Below the pieces are notes generated by a model. That model searched no databases. It had not been told where the DNA came from and worked only from the letters and a program-made list of their open reading frames with translations. A stretch of DNA of 64,000 nt, from contig JBAYVU010000009.1 in the NCBI GenBank assembly GCA_041674385.1, positions 21,777 through 85,776 on the forward strand, written 5' to 3'. Each line of letters begins with the position of its first letter. Within the stretch, counting starts at the first letter, position 1. Position numbers and translations under genes: made by a program. Shown in pieces: positions 33,378-42,779 of this stretch. This DNA comes from JACRAR01 sp041674385 (GTDB lineage Bacteria; Pseudomonadota; Gammaproteobacteria; Burkholderiales; Rhodocyclaceae).

Positions 33378-35051
33378 CTAGGCGTTTGGCATCGATCTTT
33401 CTTTGATCGCAGCGTGGAATACGCGCATATATTTGTCGAGGCCGGCTATCGTTCCGCAGACAAATAGGATGTCGTCCTCTTGTACGCGAAAATCCTGGCC
33501 GAACTCGACGAACACTTGCTCCCCGCGTTCTACCGCCACAATTGCAGCACCGGTTTTTTCCCGCACAGCGGCGTGCCATGGGTTGCCGCCTAGCAGGGTG
33601 CCGGGCGCAACCCGGGCGAATTTCAAGCGCTGTTCCACCAATACGGCATCCTCTCCCAGCAGATGGTGGGCAAGAATCTGCCCGGCGACCTGACCCACCG
33701 AAAGCGCGAAGTCCGCACCGGCCTGATAGAGGCGCGCAACATTGGAGGCGCGATTCACCCTGGCGATCAACGGCATCTCCTGGGCATAGTCGCGCACCAC
33801 TGCGGCGGCAAATACCCCCGCGCTGTCGCTGGCCAAGGCGAGCACCACCGCGCTGGCTTCGCGTACCCTGGCTCGATCCAGGGTGGAGTGTTCCAGCACA
33901 TTGCCGACCACATCGACTCCGCTAGCGGGTGCGATATCGATGACGATGGTGGTCTCGCCGGCATCATGCAGCATTTCGACGATCTTGCGTCCCACAGTTC
34001 CAAACCCCGCGACGATTATGGGGCCGCGACGGTTGATCGGAGTTGCCAGGGATTCCACCTTGCGCAGGTTGGCGTGAGCCCCCACGGCGACCAGGATGGC
34101 GCCGGATTCTATGAGCGTGTCCGGTCCGCTGGCCAGGGTAAAGAGCCCCTCGTTCCACTGGCCGATAACCGTTACCCCGTGGCGTTCGCGCATTTGCAGA
34201 TCGCCCAGTCGCTGGTTGGCCAGCGGACTCTTCTCCTGGACTCTGAACTCGGCCAGACCGACGCGTTCGCCCAGCACATGCAAGCCTTCTTCCATGGGAC
34301 TGATGCGGGCGCTGGCGCGTGCGGCCAGCGCCGCTGCCAATACGTGCGAAGGAGTAAATACCGCTGTGGCACCGATCTTTTCCATGGCCGAGCGGTGCAA
34401 CGGGTCTTCGGTGAGCGCCAGCAGCGTGCCTTTGAAACCGAGTTCCCGTGCGATCATGATGAAAGCGGCATTCATATGGTCGTCAGCATTGGTGACCAAG
34501 GCACGCGCCGTTTCAACGCCACTCAGCAGGTCGGCCTGTTCTTCGAGTTTGCCGACTACCACCATGTGGCCGCGATCCTGAAGGCTGCGTGCCAGCGAAT
34601 CATCCTGCTCGAGAATCACCAACGGGATCCCGACCCGTTTCAATTCTGCAACCAAGGAGTCTACCGAAGGGCCATAACGATGAATCAGCACGTGTCCATC
34701 CATTTGCGGCAAGGCACGCGGCAGGCGTGCCTCGAACTGTTCTTCGAAATAGGGCAGCACGTATACCGGGAAGAAGAGCACGCTCAGGAATAGCCCGAGG
34801 AATTGAGTCACGATGACCAGCAGGTTCATCAGCGGGTGCTGCCAGCGCCCATCGGCGCCGTACCCGGTGGTGGTGATGGTCTCCGAGGCCCATTCGATGC
34901 TGGCCCAAAAACCGCGCGGAGTGCCCTCGAGGTAGGCCATGCCGAGCATGTAGATGTACCCCAGGATGACAATCACTGCGGGCAGGCTCGCAAGCAGTAT
35001 GATCAGACGTTTCGTGGAACGTTTGAAATGGCCTGGCACGCTAAGCTCCAA
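33378..35051 (-). CDS. K+ channel protein with two RCK (TrkA) domains
   Basis: 557 residues. Two membrane helices flank the pore loop with TTTGYGADGR, a potassium filter-like sequence (TTxGYGD type, here with Ala in place of Asp). There are two cytoplasmic RCK/TrkA-N regions. The second has an intact nucleotide-binding motif (VAGFGTVGRKIVEML); the first (HVLIHRYGPSVDSLVAEL) lacks the glycine signature. TrkA-C-like domains accompany them. It likely regulates potassium flux, gated by nucleotide or ligand through the second RCK. Confidence 0.85.
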   Translation of the reverse strand: MELSVPGHFKRSTKRLIILLASLPAVIVILGYIYMLGMAYLEGTPRGFWASIEWASETITTTGYGADGRWQHPLMNLLVIVTQFLGLFLSVLFFPVYVLPYFEEQFEARLPRALPQMDGHVLIHRYGPSVDSLVAELKRVGIPLVILEQDDSLARSLQDRGHMVVVGKLEEQADLLSGVETARALVTNADDHMNAAFIMIARELGFKGTLLALTEDPLHRSAMEKIGATAVFTPSHVLAAALAARASARISPMEEGLHVLGERVGLAEFRVQEKSPLANQRLGDLQMRERHGVTVIGQWNEGLFTLASGPDTLIESGAILVAVGAHANLRKVESLATPINRRGPIIVAGFGTVGRKIVEMLHDAGETTIVIDIAPASGVDVVGNVLEHSTLDRARVREASAVVLALASDSAGVFAAAVVRDYAQEMPLIARVNRASNVARLYQAGADFALSVGQVAGQILAHHLLGEDAVLVEQRLKFARVAPGTLLGGNPWHAAVREKTGAAIVAVERGEQVFVEFGQDFRVQEDDILFVCGTIAGLDKYMRVFHAAIKERSMPNA

Positions 35052-35093
35052 AAACTGTTGCAGGAACGGCGGAAAGTTGCAACACGAGATCCG

Positions 35094-36092
35094 CTACAGA
35101 AGCCCGTCGAGGGTGACTCCGTAGCGTGACAGTTTTTTTCTGAGCTTGTTCAAGGCCTCGATCTGTATCTGGCGCACCCGTTCGCGCGTTAGCCCCAGAT
35201 CGGTGGCGAGTCCTTCAAGCGTGATCACCTCGCAACCGTTGAGGCCATAGCGCCGCTCCAGCACGTAGCGTTGATTACCCGAGAGTTGCGCTACCCAGGT
35301 GCTCACCAGTCGTTCGGTTTCGGCATGCTGGAGTTGGCTTTCCGGTCCGACACTGGGATCGGCGGAGATGGCATCGAAAACCGACAGTTCCGGATCGATA
35401 TCGAGCGGCGCATCGAGCGAGGCCGTTCCCTCACTGAGCGCCAATATCCGATGTATTTCTTCAACCGGTTTGTCGAGCAGGCGTGCGACATCTTCGGCAC
35501 AATTATGCGCACTGTGCGGGCCATCTTCATCCAGGTGGCGCAACGCACGCAAGACAAGATTCAGTTCCTTCACGACATGCACCGGCAGGCGTATGGTACG
35601 CGACTGGTTCATGATGACGCGCTCGATGCCTTGGCGTATCCACCAGGTGGCATAAGTGGAGAACCGAAAGCCACGCTCCGGATCGAATTTCTCCAGGGCG
35701 TGGATCAAGCCCAGGTTGCCTTCCTCGATCAGGTCTTCGATCGGAATGCCACGATTCAGATAGTGTTTGGCGATATTGACCACCAGTCGCAGGTTGGACT
35801 CGATCATTTTCTGCCGGGCGGCAAAGTTGCCGCTGCAGACGGCTCGTGCCAGCGCCAGTTCCTCTTCCGCGGATAGCAGGGGATTGGCGCCGATGTCGTT
35901 CAGATAAAGCTGGGTGACATCGTTGAGGAAGCCGCTGCGTGCGCTGGTGGCAGTGCTTGCCGGGGTATCGGCAGCTTCGGCAGGCTCGATCGGATCGAGA
36001 ATATCTTCCCCGGCGTCCCTGCTGGATGGCTCGTCCATCTGACGGGACGACGAGCGTTCGCTTTCCTCGTCTGGGATGGCAGCCTCGCTCAT
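35094..36092 (-). CDS. rpoS: RNA polymerase sigma factor RpoS
   Basis: 332 residues. Region 1.2 (TQLYLNDIGANPLLSAEEE), region 2 (IESNLRLVVNIAKHYLNRG; GLIHALEKFDPERGFRFSTY; ATWWIRQGIERVIMNQ), region 3 and region 4.2 (LGLTRERVRQIQIEALNKLR) are all present. The acidic N-terminal 50 residues vary between species. It follows nlpD by 3 bp and belongs to the conserved surE-pcm-nlpD-rpoS cluster. Master regulator of stationary-phase and stress promoters. Confidence 0.95.
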   Translation of the reverse strand: MSEAAIPDEESERSSSRQMDEPSSRDAGEDILDPIEPAEAADTPASTATSARSGFLNDVTQLYLNDIGANPLLSAEEELALARAVCSGNFAARQKMIESNLRLVVNIAKHYLNRGIPIEDLIEEGNLGLIHALEKFDPERGFRFSTYATWWIRQGIERVIMNQSRTIRLPVHVVKELNLVLRALRHLDEDGPHSAHNCAEDVARLLDKPVEEIHRILALSEGTASLDAPLDIDPELSVFDAISADPSVGPESQLQHAETERLVSTWVAQLSGNQRYVLERRYGLNGCEVITLEGLATDLGLTRERVRQIQIEALNKLRKKLSRYGVTLDGLL

Positions 36093-36095
36093 GGT

Positions 36096-37094
36096 CTAAC
36101 GCCCCGGCAGGAACTTGAGAGGATCGACCGGCCTGCCCTGATGCCGAATCTCGAAGTGCAGCATCGGCTGATCGCTGTCGCTACTGCCGATTTCGGCGAT
36201 CTTCTGACCCTTGGTCACAGTCTGTTCTTCCTTGACTAGGATGCGGCTGTTGTGGGCATACACGGAAAGATAAGCGGCATTGTGTTTAATGATGACAAAA
36301 TTGCCATAACCGCGCAATGCGCTGCTCACCAGGATTACTTTGCCCGAGGCGGCGGCCTGTACCGCTTCCCCGGTTTTGCCGGCGATGTCCAGTCCCTTGG
36401 TGCTGCCTTCGGCAAAATTGCCGATGACTTTTCCTCCCGATGGCCAAGCCCATTCCATACTGTCGTCAGCGGCGGCTGGCAGCGGCTTGTCAACGAGCTT
36501 CTCCGCAGGTTTATCAACGACTGCCAACTTGGTTTCAGGCTTTAATTCGATCACAGGGGTCGAGTCGGCCTTTTTCAGTTTGGCCAGAGCCTCTTCAGAA
36601 TAGGGCTGCTTACCGCCTTTCGGTTCTCGCTTGAAGGTCTCGCTGTTGACGGAAGCGAGTGAAGCGCCAGTCAATGTTCTCGCTTCGACTGCTGCTGGTA
36701 CGGCTACCGGCTTGGCCACTGCCACCGGTGCTGAAGTTTCAGCATCAGCCATTTTGACGCGCAATTGCTGACCAACCTGGATCTTGTTCGGGTTTTCCAG
36801 GTTGTTCCAGGCAGTCAGATCGCGGTAAGACTGGCCGTGTTCGAGGGCGATGCTGTAGAGCGTATCGCCTTTCTTGACAATGTAATAGCCGGGGGGGGCG
36901 ACAGTGACGGCGGATGTCGAACCTGTAGCCGGCACCTGGTTCGAAACGGGGGGGCTCGGTATTTCGACTTGTCTGAGCGGTGCTGCGCGTTCAGTCACCG
37001 GCGCCGGCGACTGGCTGGCGCAGCCGGCGAACAGCAGGACCAGTGCCATATATGCACCGATCATCGCCATGCTTCGGGTAAGCCCTAGCCACAT
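36096..37094 (-). CDS. nlpD: NlpD-like LysM/M23 lipoprotein
   Basis: Lipoprotein signal with lipobox LLFAGC (about residues 20-25), a LysM domain (YYIVKKGDTLYSIALEHGQSYRDL), a Pro/Ala/Lys-rich linker, and an M23 domain (GNFVIIKHNAAYLSVYAHNS; PMLHFEIRHQGRPVDP). In NlpD the M23 site is catalytically degenerate and the protein activates the amidase AmiC at division. Here the LHFEIRH motif is present, but the first zinc-ligand motif (HxxxD) is not evident, agreeing with a non-catalytic activator. Confidence 0.92.
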   Translation of the reverse strand: MWLGLTRSMAMIGAYMALVLLFAGCASQSPAPVTERAAPLRQVEIPSPPVSNQVPATGSTSAVTVAPPGYYIVKKGDTLYSIALEHGQSYRDLTAWNNLENPNKIQVGQQLRVKMADAETSAPVAVAKPVAVPAAVEARTLTGASLASVNSETFKREPKGGKQPYSEEALAKLKKADSTPVIELKPETKLAVVDKPAEKLVDKPLPAAADDSMEWAWPSGGKVIGNFAEGSTKGLDIAGKTGEAVQAAASGKVILVSSALRGYGNFVIIKHNAAYLSVYAHNSRILVKEEQTVTKGQKIAEIGSSDSDQPMLHFEIRHQGRPVDPLKFLPGR

Positions 37095-37777
37095 TATTCG
37101 ACCCCCGCCACCAAAGGCACGAATCTTACCGCATCGAAACGCGTCTCGGAAAAACCGTTGCCATCGGCATTGCGCTCGAACAGACTGAGTACCTGGGCGC
37201 CGCTACTGCCGCCGCCCAGCGGCAGCACCAAGCGTCCGGCTGGCGCCAGTTGGTCGAGCAGCGCCTGGGGGACACGGGCCGCCGCTGCCGCGACAATGAT
37301 ACTATCGAACGGCGCGGCCTCGGCCAGTCCCCAGTTGCCATCGGCATGTTTCAGACGCACGTGATTCAGGCGCAGCTGCGCCAGATGCTTGCGCGCCCGC
37401 GCCAGCAGCGGCTCGATGCGTTCGACGGCATACACTTCGCGGGTCAGCATCGCCAGCACTGCCGTCTGATAACCGCAACCGGCGCCGATTTCGAGCGTCT
37501 TGCCAAGCAGGCGACCGGTCGACTGATCGAGCAGCAGCTCGATCATGCGGGCTACCACATAGGGTTGCGAAATGGTCTGCTGGAAGCCCAGCGGCAAGGC
37601 TGTGTCTTCGTAAGCGCGGGAAGCCAAGGCTTCTTCGACAAAAATGTGGCGCGGCACTGCGCCGATCGCCGCAAGCACCCGTTCATCGCGAATGCCTTGT
37701 TCGCGCAGTCGTTCGATCATGCGTTCGCGCGTACGCAGCGAGGTCATGCCGATACCGCGGTGAGTGGCAGTGTTCAT
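37094..37777 (-). CDS. pcm: protein-L-isoaspartate O-methyltransferase
   Basis: Repairs isoaspartyl residues by SAM-dependent methylation. Motifs: QQTISQPYVVARM (substrate region), LEIGAGCGYQTAVLAM (SAM-binding motif I), VYAVERIEPL and a C-terminal VLPLGG. ATG 37777 follows AGGA and lies 8 bp after surE; ATG 37747 (MTSLRTRERMIERL) is an alternative nearer the common start. The C-terminus overlaps nlpD by one base. Confidence 0.92.
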   Translation of the reverse strand: MNTATHRGIGMTSLRTRERMIERLREQGIRDERVLAAIGAVPRHIFVEEALASRAYEDTALPLGFQQTISQPYVVARMIELLLDQSTGRLLGKTLEIGAGCGYQTAVLAMLTREVYAVERIEPLLARARKHLAQLRLNHVRLKHADGNWGLAEAAPFDSIIVAAAAARVPQALLDQLAPAGRLVLPLGGGSSGAQVLSLFERNADGNGFSETRFDAVRFVPLVAGVE

Positions 37778-37785
37778 GTTCCTGG

Positions 37786-38550
37786 CTACTCGGCGGAGGA
37801 TTCGAACCAGCGTTTGACGGATGCGATTTGGGCAGCGTGGGTCAGGTCGATTTGCAACGGCGTCAACGAGGCGTAATCGTTTGCAACCGCATGGAAATCG
37901 GTTCCCTCGCCAGCATCCTGTGCCGCGCCTGCGGCACCAACCCAATATACCGTCTCATTGCGCGGAGTTTGTTGCTTGACTACCGCTTCCGCCTTGTGGC
38001 GTTTGCCTAGGCGGGTTACGCGCAGACCCTTGAGCTGTTCGTATGGGATGTCGGGCACATTCAGATTAAGCAACAGCGGCTCACCCTCCGCATTCAGCAA
38101 GTCGCCCCGCTGAAAGCGCTCGACGACTTGTCGCGCCACGCGCGCCGCAGTCTCGTAGTGATCGCCGATCTTGCTTGTCAATGACACCGCCAAGGCGGGC
38201 ACGCCGAGCAGATAACCCTCGGTGGCCGCTGCGACCGTGCCGGAATAAATGGTATCGTCGCCCATGTTGGCGCCCCGGTTGATGCCTGAAACCACCATGT
38301 CGGGCAGGGAGTCCAGCATGCCGGTCACGGCGAGGTGAACGCAGTCGCTGGGAGTGCCATTGACGAAGAAAAAGCCATTGGCAGCGCGCCGCAGCGACAA
38401 GGGACGATCCAGCGTCAGGGAATTGCTGGCGCCACTGCGTTCGCGTTCTGGCGCCACCACCGTAATCTCGGCGATTTCTGCCAAAGCCCGGGCGAGACTC
38501 TCGATTCCCGGAGCAAAATATCCGTCGTCGTTGCTCAACAGGATGCGCAT
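37786..38550 (-). CDS. surE: 5'/3'-nucleotidase SurE
   Basis: MRILLSNDDGYFAPGIESLA is the SurE signature, with the metal-binding DD pair. VVAPERERSGASNSLTL, GTPSDCVHLA and SGINRGANMGDDTIYSGTVAAA complete the active site. It acts on nucleoside monophosphates in the cytoplasm during stress. ATG 38556 (MVM...) is an alternative start two codons upstream. First gene of the surE-pcm-nlpD-rpoS unit. Confidence 0.95.
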   Translation of the reverse strand: MRILLSNDDGYFAPGIESLARALAEIAEITVVAPERERSGASNSLTLDRPLSLRRAANGFFFVNGTPSDCVHLAVTGMLDSLPDMVVSGINRGANMGDDTIYSGTVAAATEGYLLGVPALAVSLTSKIGDHYETAARVARQVVERFQRGDLLNAEGEPLLLNLNVPDIPYEQLKGLRVTRLGKRHKAEAVVKQQTPRNETVYWVGAAGAAQDAGEGTDFHAVANDYASLTPLQIDLTHAAQIASVKRWFESSAE

Positions 38551-38673
38551 GACCATGGGCTATAGTTTACAACAGAGCCACGCAAAAGTCGTTCACCCCA
38601 GCCAAATCGTTCCGTTTGCGACACGGTTTTACTTGAGGAAAATTTATCGAGCCGATATAATCCGGGACGTTTT

Positions 38674-38750
38674 GCGCCCGTAGCTCAGCTGGATAGAGTA
38701 CTTGGCTACGAACCAAGGGGTCGGGCGTTCGAATCGCTCCGGGCGCGCCA
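38674..38750 (+). tRNA. tRNA-Arg (ACG anticodon)
   Basis: 77 nt with an acceptor stem GCGCCCG/CGGGCGC and encoded CCA. The D-arm contains GCTCAGCTGGATAGAGT, the anticodon loop is CTACGAA (ACG), and the T-arm is GGGCG TTCGAAT CGCTC. ACG is read as ICG after deamination and decodes CGU/CGC/CGA. Confidence 0.97.
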
Positions 38751-38755
38751 GACAA

Positions 38756-38796
38756 AACAGGGGGTTAGGCCAAAAGCTTAACCCCCTTGTTTTTTA
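38756..38796 (+). terminator. terminator after tRNA-Arg
   Basis: GGGGGTTA / TAACCCCC hairpin (extended by flanking A/T pairs) followed by a T run, directly behind the tRNA. No gene is seen between 38797 and 38870. Confidence 0.85.
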
Positions 38797-38870
38797 CTGC
38801 GTGACTTCTTGTGTGGCTACTCCTCAGTCCGTCTTCAATTCATCATCCTAGATAGCGCCGGCTGCATCGG

Positions 38871-39569
38871 TCAAAGTGCGGTCGCTGTGGATTTCTTTGC
38901 CGATTTCTTTGTCGCGAACAATGAATTCAGGATTGCATCGATCATCGATTCCTGGACTGCCGGGTAAGCAGGCGTGCTGTTTCCCTGCTCGGTTGAGGTA
39001 AAGCAGACGGTGCCCAATGCGCTTACCCAAAGCAATTGGGCAGTAAGCTTGGGCGTGTAATTCAGGACAACCTGCGTTTTCATGCGGGACAAATCTTTGA
39101 CGATGCTTCGCAATATGCCATCAACCGCTTTTGGTGGATCGCCGGCGAGGATGTGCTGAATAATAATGCGGCACATGAGCGGTTCTTCGTGGGCGAAGTG
39201 GATGAATAAAGTCCAGATGTCGCGAATTCCTTGCAGCGGTCCTTTGGTCTTGGTGGTGCGTCTGTAGGTTGTCGCCATCTGGCGAAAAGCCTCGTTGATC
39301 GCCGCCTTGTGCAGGCCTGCGAGGTCGCCGTAATGATGATAGAGGGTTGGCGCGCCGACACCGACCTCATTGCAAATGGCGCGCGCCGTGGCGGCCTCAC
39401 GCCCGAGCGTGCTCAACAGGCGTATGGCGGCCTTCAACAAGTCACGTTTGACCGACCCCGGGCTACCAAGAGGGCGATTGCTCTTAACTGGTTTGCGAGG
39501 GCTCAAGTGATATCCCCGATCGAGGCAAGATGCATAAATTTCTAAAATGAATATTCTACACCAGCACAT
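38871..39569 (-). CDS. TetR-family regulator of the hydroxylase island
   Basis: N-terminal TetR DNA-binding domain: LLKAAIRLLSTLGREAATAR, then AICNEVGVGAPTLYHHYGDLAGLHKAAIN. The C-terminal ligand domain is of usual size. ATG 39569 is the longest start, but a TTG at 39506 with GGGGAT upstream would give a more typical N-terminus and leave the operators about 70 bp upstream. It is divergent from alpha-1, and two ACCGATCGG-type palindromes lie in between. Similar palindromes precede two other genes of the island, suggesting a local inducible regulator responding to substrate or acyl-CoA. Confidence 0.85.
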   Translation of the reverse strand: MCWCRIFILEIYASCLDRGYHLSPRKPVKSNRPLGSPGSVKRDLLKAAIRLLSTLGREAATARAICNEVGVGAPTLYHHYGDLAGLHKAAINEAFRQMATTYRRTTKTKGPLQGIRDIWTLFIHFAHEEPLMCRIIIQHILAGDPPKAVDGILRSIVKDLSRMKTQVVLNYTPKLTAQLLWVSALGTVCFTSTEQGNSTPAYPAVQESMIDAILNSLFATKKSAKKSTATAL

Positions 39570-39573
39570 GGAT

Positions 39574-39664
39574 TAACCGATCGGATTGCTATTTACCGAT
39601 CGGTTATTTTTATCTTGACATTCCAAAAGGACGTTCTTATTATTCGAACAGTATTCAAGAATAC
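39574..39664 (+). promoter_or_regulatory. divergent operator region and sigma-70 promoter of alpha-1
   Basis: Two palindromes with core CCGATCGG (39577-39584 and 39596-39603) are 19 bp apart. A consensus promoter follows: TTGACA 39615-39620, 17-bp spacer, TATTAT 39638-39643. GTATTCAAGAATAC (39651-39664) is a perfect inverted repeat near the expected transcription start. The gap to the alpha-1 ATG (39665-39828) contains no gene, only the SD AGAGGAG. Confidence 0.75.
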
Positions 39665-39828
39665 GTTTAGACAAGGCGGGCGGCGACGCCTTCGGTAGTC
39701 GGAGCGACATGACGCTTAGTCGAGCCGGTGCGCGACTGCTTGGGCAGGGCAGTGGTCGTCGCCTTGGCGACGGATATGAAGCGACGAATAGAACTAGAAC
39801 GTAACTAGACAGACAAGAGGAGCCAACC

Positions 39829-42684
39829 ATGGAATCGAAATCGACAGGAAAGAAAGGGCAGGAATACTGGAGTTGGGATGCGGCGACCTGGGGGACGCAC
39901 AGGGTGAACTGCTACCCGGGCTCATGTCCCTACCAGGTGTATGCCAAGGATGGCAAGGTGATCCGGGAAGAGATCTCCTGCACCTATCCGGAGTACGACG
40001 ACCCCGAGCACCGGGTGCCGGACTTCAATCCGCGCGGTTGCCAGAAGGGGTGTAATCACAGTCAGGCCATGTACGGTCCGGATCGTCTGCTGTATCCGAT
40101 GAAGCGGGCGGGAGAACGCGGCAGCGGCAAATGGGAGCGGATTTCCTGGGAACAGGCGTTCGAGGAGATCGGCGGCAAGCTCGCCCAGATCATCGTCGAA
40201 GATGGCCCGCGGGCTCTCGTCTGCGAGAGCGGCTCGAACGGGGTCGGCAATGCGCGCGGCGCTTCGGAGATCAGCGCGCTCGCCCTCTGCGGGATTCTTG
40301 GCGCGTCCACCTTCGACCTGGACTTGATCACAGGAGACTTCAACGTTGGCCAGTACCTGACCTTCGGTCAGATCCATGCGTCTCCCGGTATCGAGGGCTG
40401 GTTCCTCGCCGACACGATCATCATCACGGGGGCGAACCCGGTCTATGCCAACATCCCGGACTTCCACTACGTCCTGGAGGCCCGCTACAAGGGCGCCAAG
40501 ATAGTCGCGATGTGCCCGGACAAGAACCCGAGCGCGCAGTTCGCCGACGAGTGGATTCCGGTCGACTATTCATCCGACCCGGCGGTCTGGATGGGCGTAT
40601 GCCGGATACTGCTCGAGCGGGGCTGGGTCGATGAGGCGTTCATGAAGGAGCAGACCGACCTGCCGCTGGCGGTGCGCACCGACACCAAGCGTTTCCTGCG
40701 CGAATCGGATCTCAAGGCGGGCGGGGATGGGGAACTTTTCTACGCCGTGAACGCGGCGACGGGCAAGCTGGGGGCGGTTCCCAAGGACACGCTGCGGTCG
40801 CCGTTCGACTACGACCTGAAGGGCAGTGGCAGCGCGACCCTCGCCGACGGCAGCAGCGTCGCGCTGACCACGGTCTACAACATGTTGAAAGAGCGCGTCG
40901 CCGAATACACCCCGGAGCGGGTGCGCGAGATGTCGGGTGTCCACCCCGAACAGGTCGAGCGGCTCGCCGAACTGTGCCGGCCACCGCGCAAGGTCTTTGT
41001 GTTCGTCAACTTCAACGCTGGCAAGACCTACCACGGCGATCTGCTGGAGCGTGCCTACTCCTACATGCTGGCGCTGACAGGGAACCTCGGCAAGCCGGGC
41101 ACCGGGACGAAGAGCCATGCCTTTGGGTCGGAGCTCCTTCTCAGCACGGGGATGGTGTCGGGGATGTCGAAGGATGTCCTGGAATCGGAGGACACGCTCG
41201 GCGATGCGCTAGCCTTCATTCAGAAGTTCGTCGAGGACTACCGAGACCGCGTCAAGATGGACCCCACGATGCCGCCCATCGAGGCCATGTACGGTGCCTA
41301 CACCACGTTGCTCAAGGGGGCGGGTTCGCTTACCCCGCCGGCCTACTATTGGTACAACCACTGCGGTTACAAAGATGTCTGGGACAAACAGCTGGACGAC
41401 CCCTTGGCGCCGCACAAGATCAGCGAGTACGCCGACCAGGCCGCCGCCGCGGGCTGGCATGACGGACAGATGAACCCCCCGGCCGACCAGAAACTGCGCG
41501 CTTGTTTCGTCTCGGGCTCGAACCCGCTGCGCCGGACGCGCGGCCGCAGTTACTTCGAGACCCTGTGGCCGAAATTGGACCTGATCGTGGTGGCCGACGC
41601 GCGGCGGTCGACGACGGGCCTTTGGGCCGATTACATGTTGCCGGCGGCTTCGCATTACGAGTATGCGGACAGCAAGCCTTCGAGCGCGCAGACCCGCTTT
41701 GTGCATTTCACCGACCGGGCGGTACCGATGATCGGGGAGTCCAAGAGCGACCGGGCGATCGTGCTCGGGATACTCCAGAAGGTCGAAGAGCACCTGAAGC
41801 GCCGTGGCGTAAAGAGCTACAAGTCCCTCGAGCGGGAGATCCTGGTCGACGAAATCTACTATCGGGCCACATTGGGTGGCAAATACGGCCCGGGCGATCT
41901 CGAGGAGGAAGCGCTGGCCGACGAAAGCTGGAAGGCGCTGTCGTCGCTCGGCTGGCTGGCATGCAACGACGGGTCCGGCGATGAGGTCAATCTAGAGTCC
42001 ATGCGCCGCGACGGCATGGCCTGGCTGTCCGGCCGGTCGGCATGGGTCATGACCGCCGCGCTCAACTCGGACATCGTGCCCGGCGAGGTGCTCTATCCCT
42101 GGCGCGACCAGGTCGAGCAGAAGATTCCCTACAAAACCACGACGCGGCGCATCCAGTTCCTGGTGGACCACCCGTGGTTCGTCGAGGCCGACGAGCATTT
42201 GGTGCGCTATAAGCAACCGCCCAACATCGGCGGCAAGCAGGGGATGCGGCTGACCAGCGGCCACCTGCGCTGGAGCGTCCACGCGATGTGGGTGGCCTCG
42301 TCCGCGATGATGAAGCTGCACCGTGGCGAGCCGTTCTGCTTCCTCAACAATACCACCGCCGCTGCCAAGGGCGTTGCCGACGGCGACTTCGTGCGGGTGT
42401 TCAACGACTACGATTCATTTACCGTGCGGGCCAAGCTGTCGTCCACCGTCCGCCCGGACCAGCTCGTGATCTACCACGCCTGGGAACCGTATCAGTACCC
42501 GGACTGGAAGTCCTACGACACGTTGTTGCCCGGACCGCCGAAGGGTCTCCACTTCGCCGGCGGATATCGGCACTTCGAGTTCTGTCTGATGAACTGGGCG
42601 CCCACGCAGAGCGACCGGCAGACCAATGTGGACTTCGAAGCCCGATCCATCCCGACGGGCCACGCGGGAGGTTCCGTCAAGTGA
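39829..42684 (+). CDS. molybdenum hydroxylase alpha subunit 1 (ethylbenzene / steroid C25 dehydrogenase type)
   Basis: 951-residue catalytic subunit of the type II DMSO reductase group, with bis-MGD molybdenum. Visible: FS0 cluster ligands His24, Cys28, Cys33 and Cys71 (THRVNCYPGSCPYQVY; RGCQKGCNHS); PDRLLYPMKRAGERGSGKW; and a likely Mo-ligand Asp170 in ITGDFNVGQYLTFGQ. Known relatives hydroxylate hydrocarbons or steroid side chains with water. ATG 39829 has an excellent SD. No twin-arginine leader is present, although the related ethylbenzene dehydrogenase is exported by Tat. Its beta, gamma and chaperone genes are not adjacent. Very similar to alpha-2; the substrate cannot be told from sequence. 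Confidence 0.88.
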   Translation: MESKSTGKKGQEYWSWDAATWGTHRVNCYPGSCPYQVYAKDGKVIREEISCTYPEYDDPEHRVPDFNPRGCQKGCNHSQAMYGPDRLLYPMKRAGERGSGKWERISWEQAFEEIGGKLAQIIVEDGPRALVCESGSNGVGNARGASEISALALCGILGASTFDLDLITGDFNVGQYLTFGQIHASPGIEGWFLADTIIITGANPVYANIPDFHYVLEARYKGAKIVAMCPDKNPSAQFADEWIPVDYSSDPAVWMGVCRILLERGWVDEAFMKEQTDLPLAVRTDTKRFLRESDLKAGGDGELFYAVNAATGKLGAVPKDTLRSPFDYDLKGSGSATLADGSSVALTTVYNMLKERVAEYTPERVREMSGVHPEQVERLAELCRPPRKVFVFVNFNAGKTYHGDLLERAYSYMLALTGNLGKPGTGTKSHAFGSELLLSTGMVSGMSKDVLESEDTLGDALAFIQKFVEDYRDRVKMDPTMPPIEAMYGAYTTLLKGAGSLTPPAYYWYNHCGYKDVWDKQLDDPLAPHKISEYADQAAAAGWHDGQMNPPADQKLRACFVSGSNPLRRTRGRSYFETLWPKLDLIVVADARRSTTGLWADYMLPAASHYEYADSKPSSAQTRFVHFTDRAVPMIGESKSDRAIVLGILQKVEEHLKRRGVKSYKSLEREILVDEIYYRATLGGKYGPGDLEEEALADESWKALSSLGWLACNDGSGDEVNLESMRRDGMAWLSGRSAWVMTAALNSDIVPGEVLYPWRDQVEQKIPYKTTTRRIQFLVDHPWFVEADEHLVRYKQPPNIGGKQGMRLTSGHLRWSVHAMWVASSAMMKLHRGEPFCFLNNTTAAAKGVADGDFVRVFNDYDSFTVRAKLSSTVRPDQLVIYHAWEPYQYPDWKSYDTLLPGPPKGLHFAGGYRHFEFCLMNWAPTQSDRQTNVDFEARSIPTGHAGGSVK

Positions 42685-42779
42685 TCGAAGCCTCGGCGTG
42701 GTGAGCTAGCCCGGATATTTCATGAGAGGAGGTCGGCGGAACAGCCGTGAGGCACGTTAATACTGGTGTCTAGACAGAT

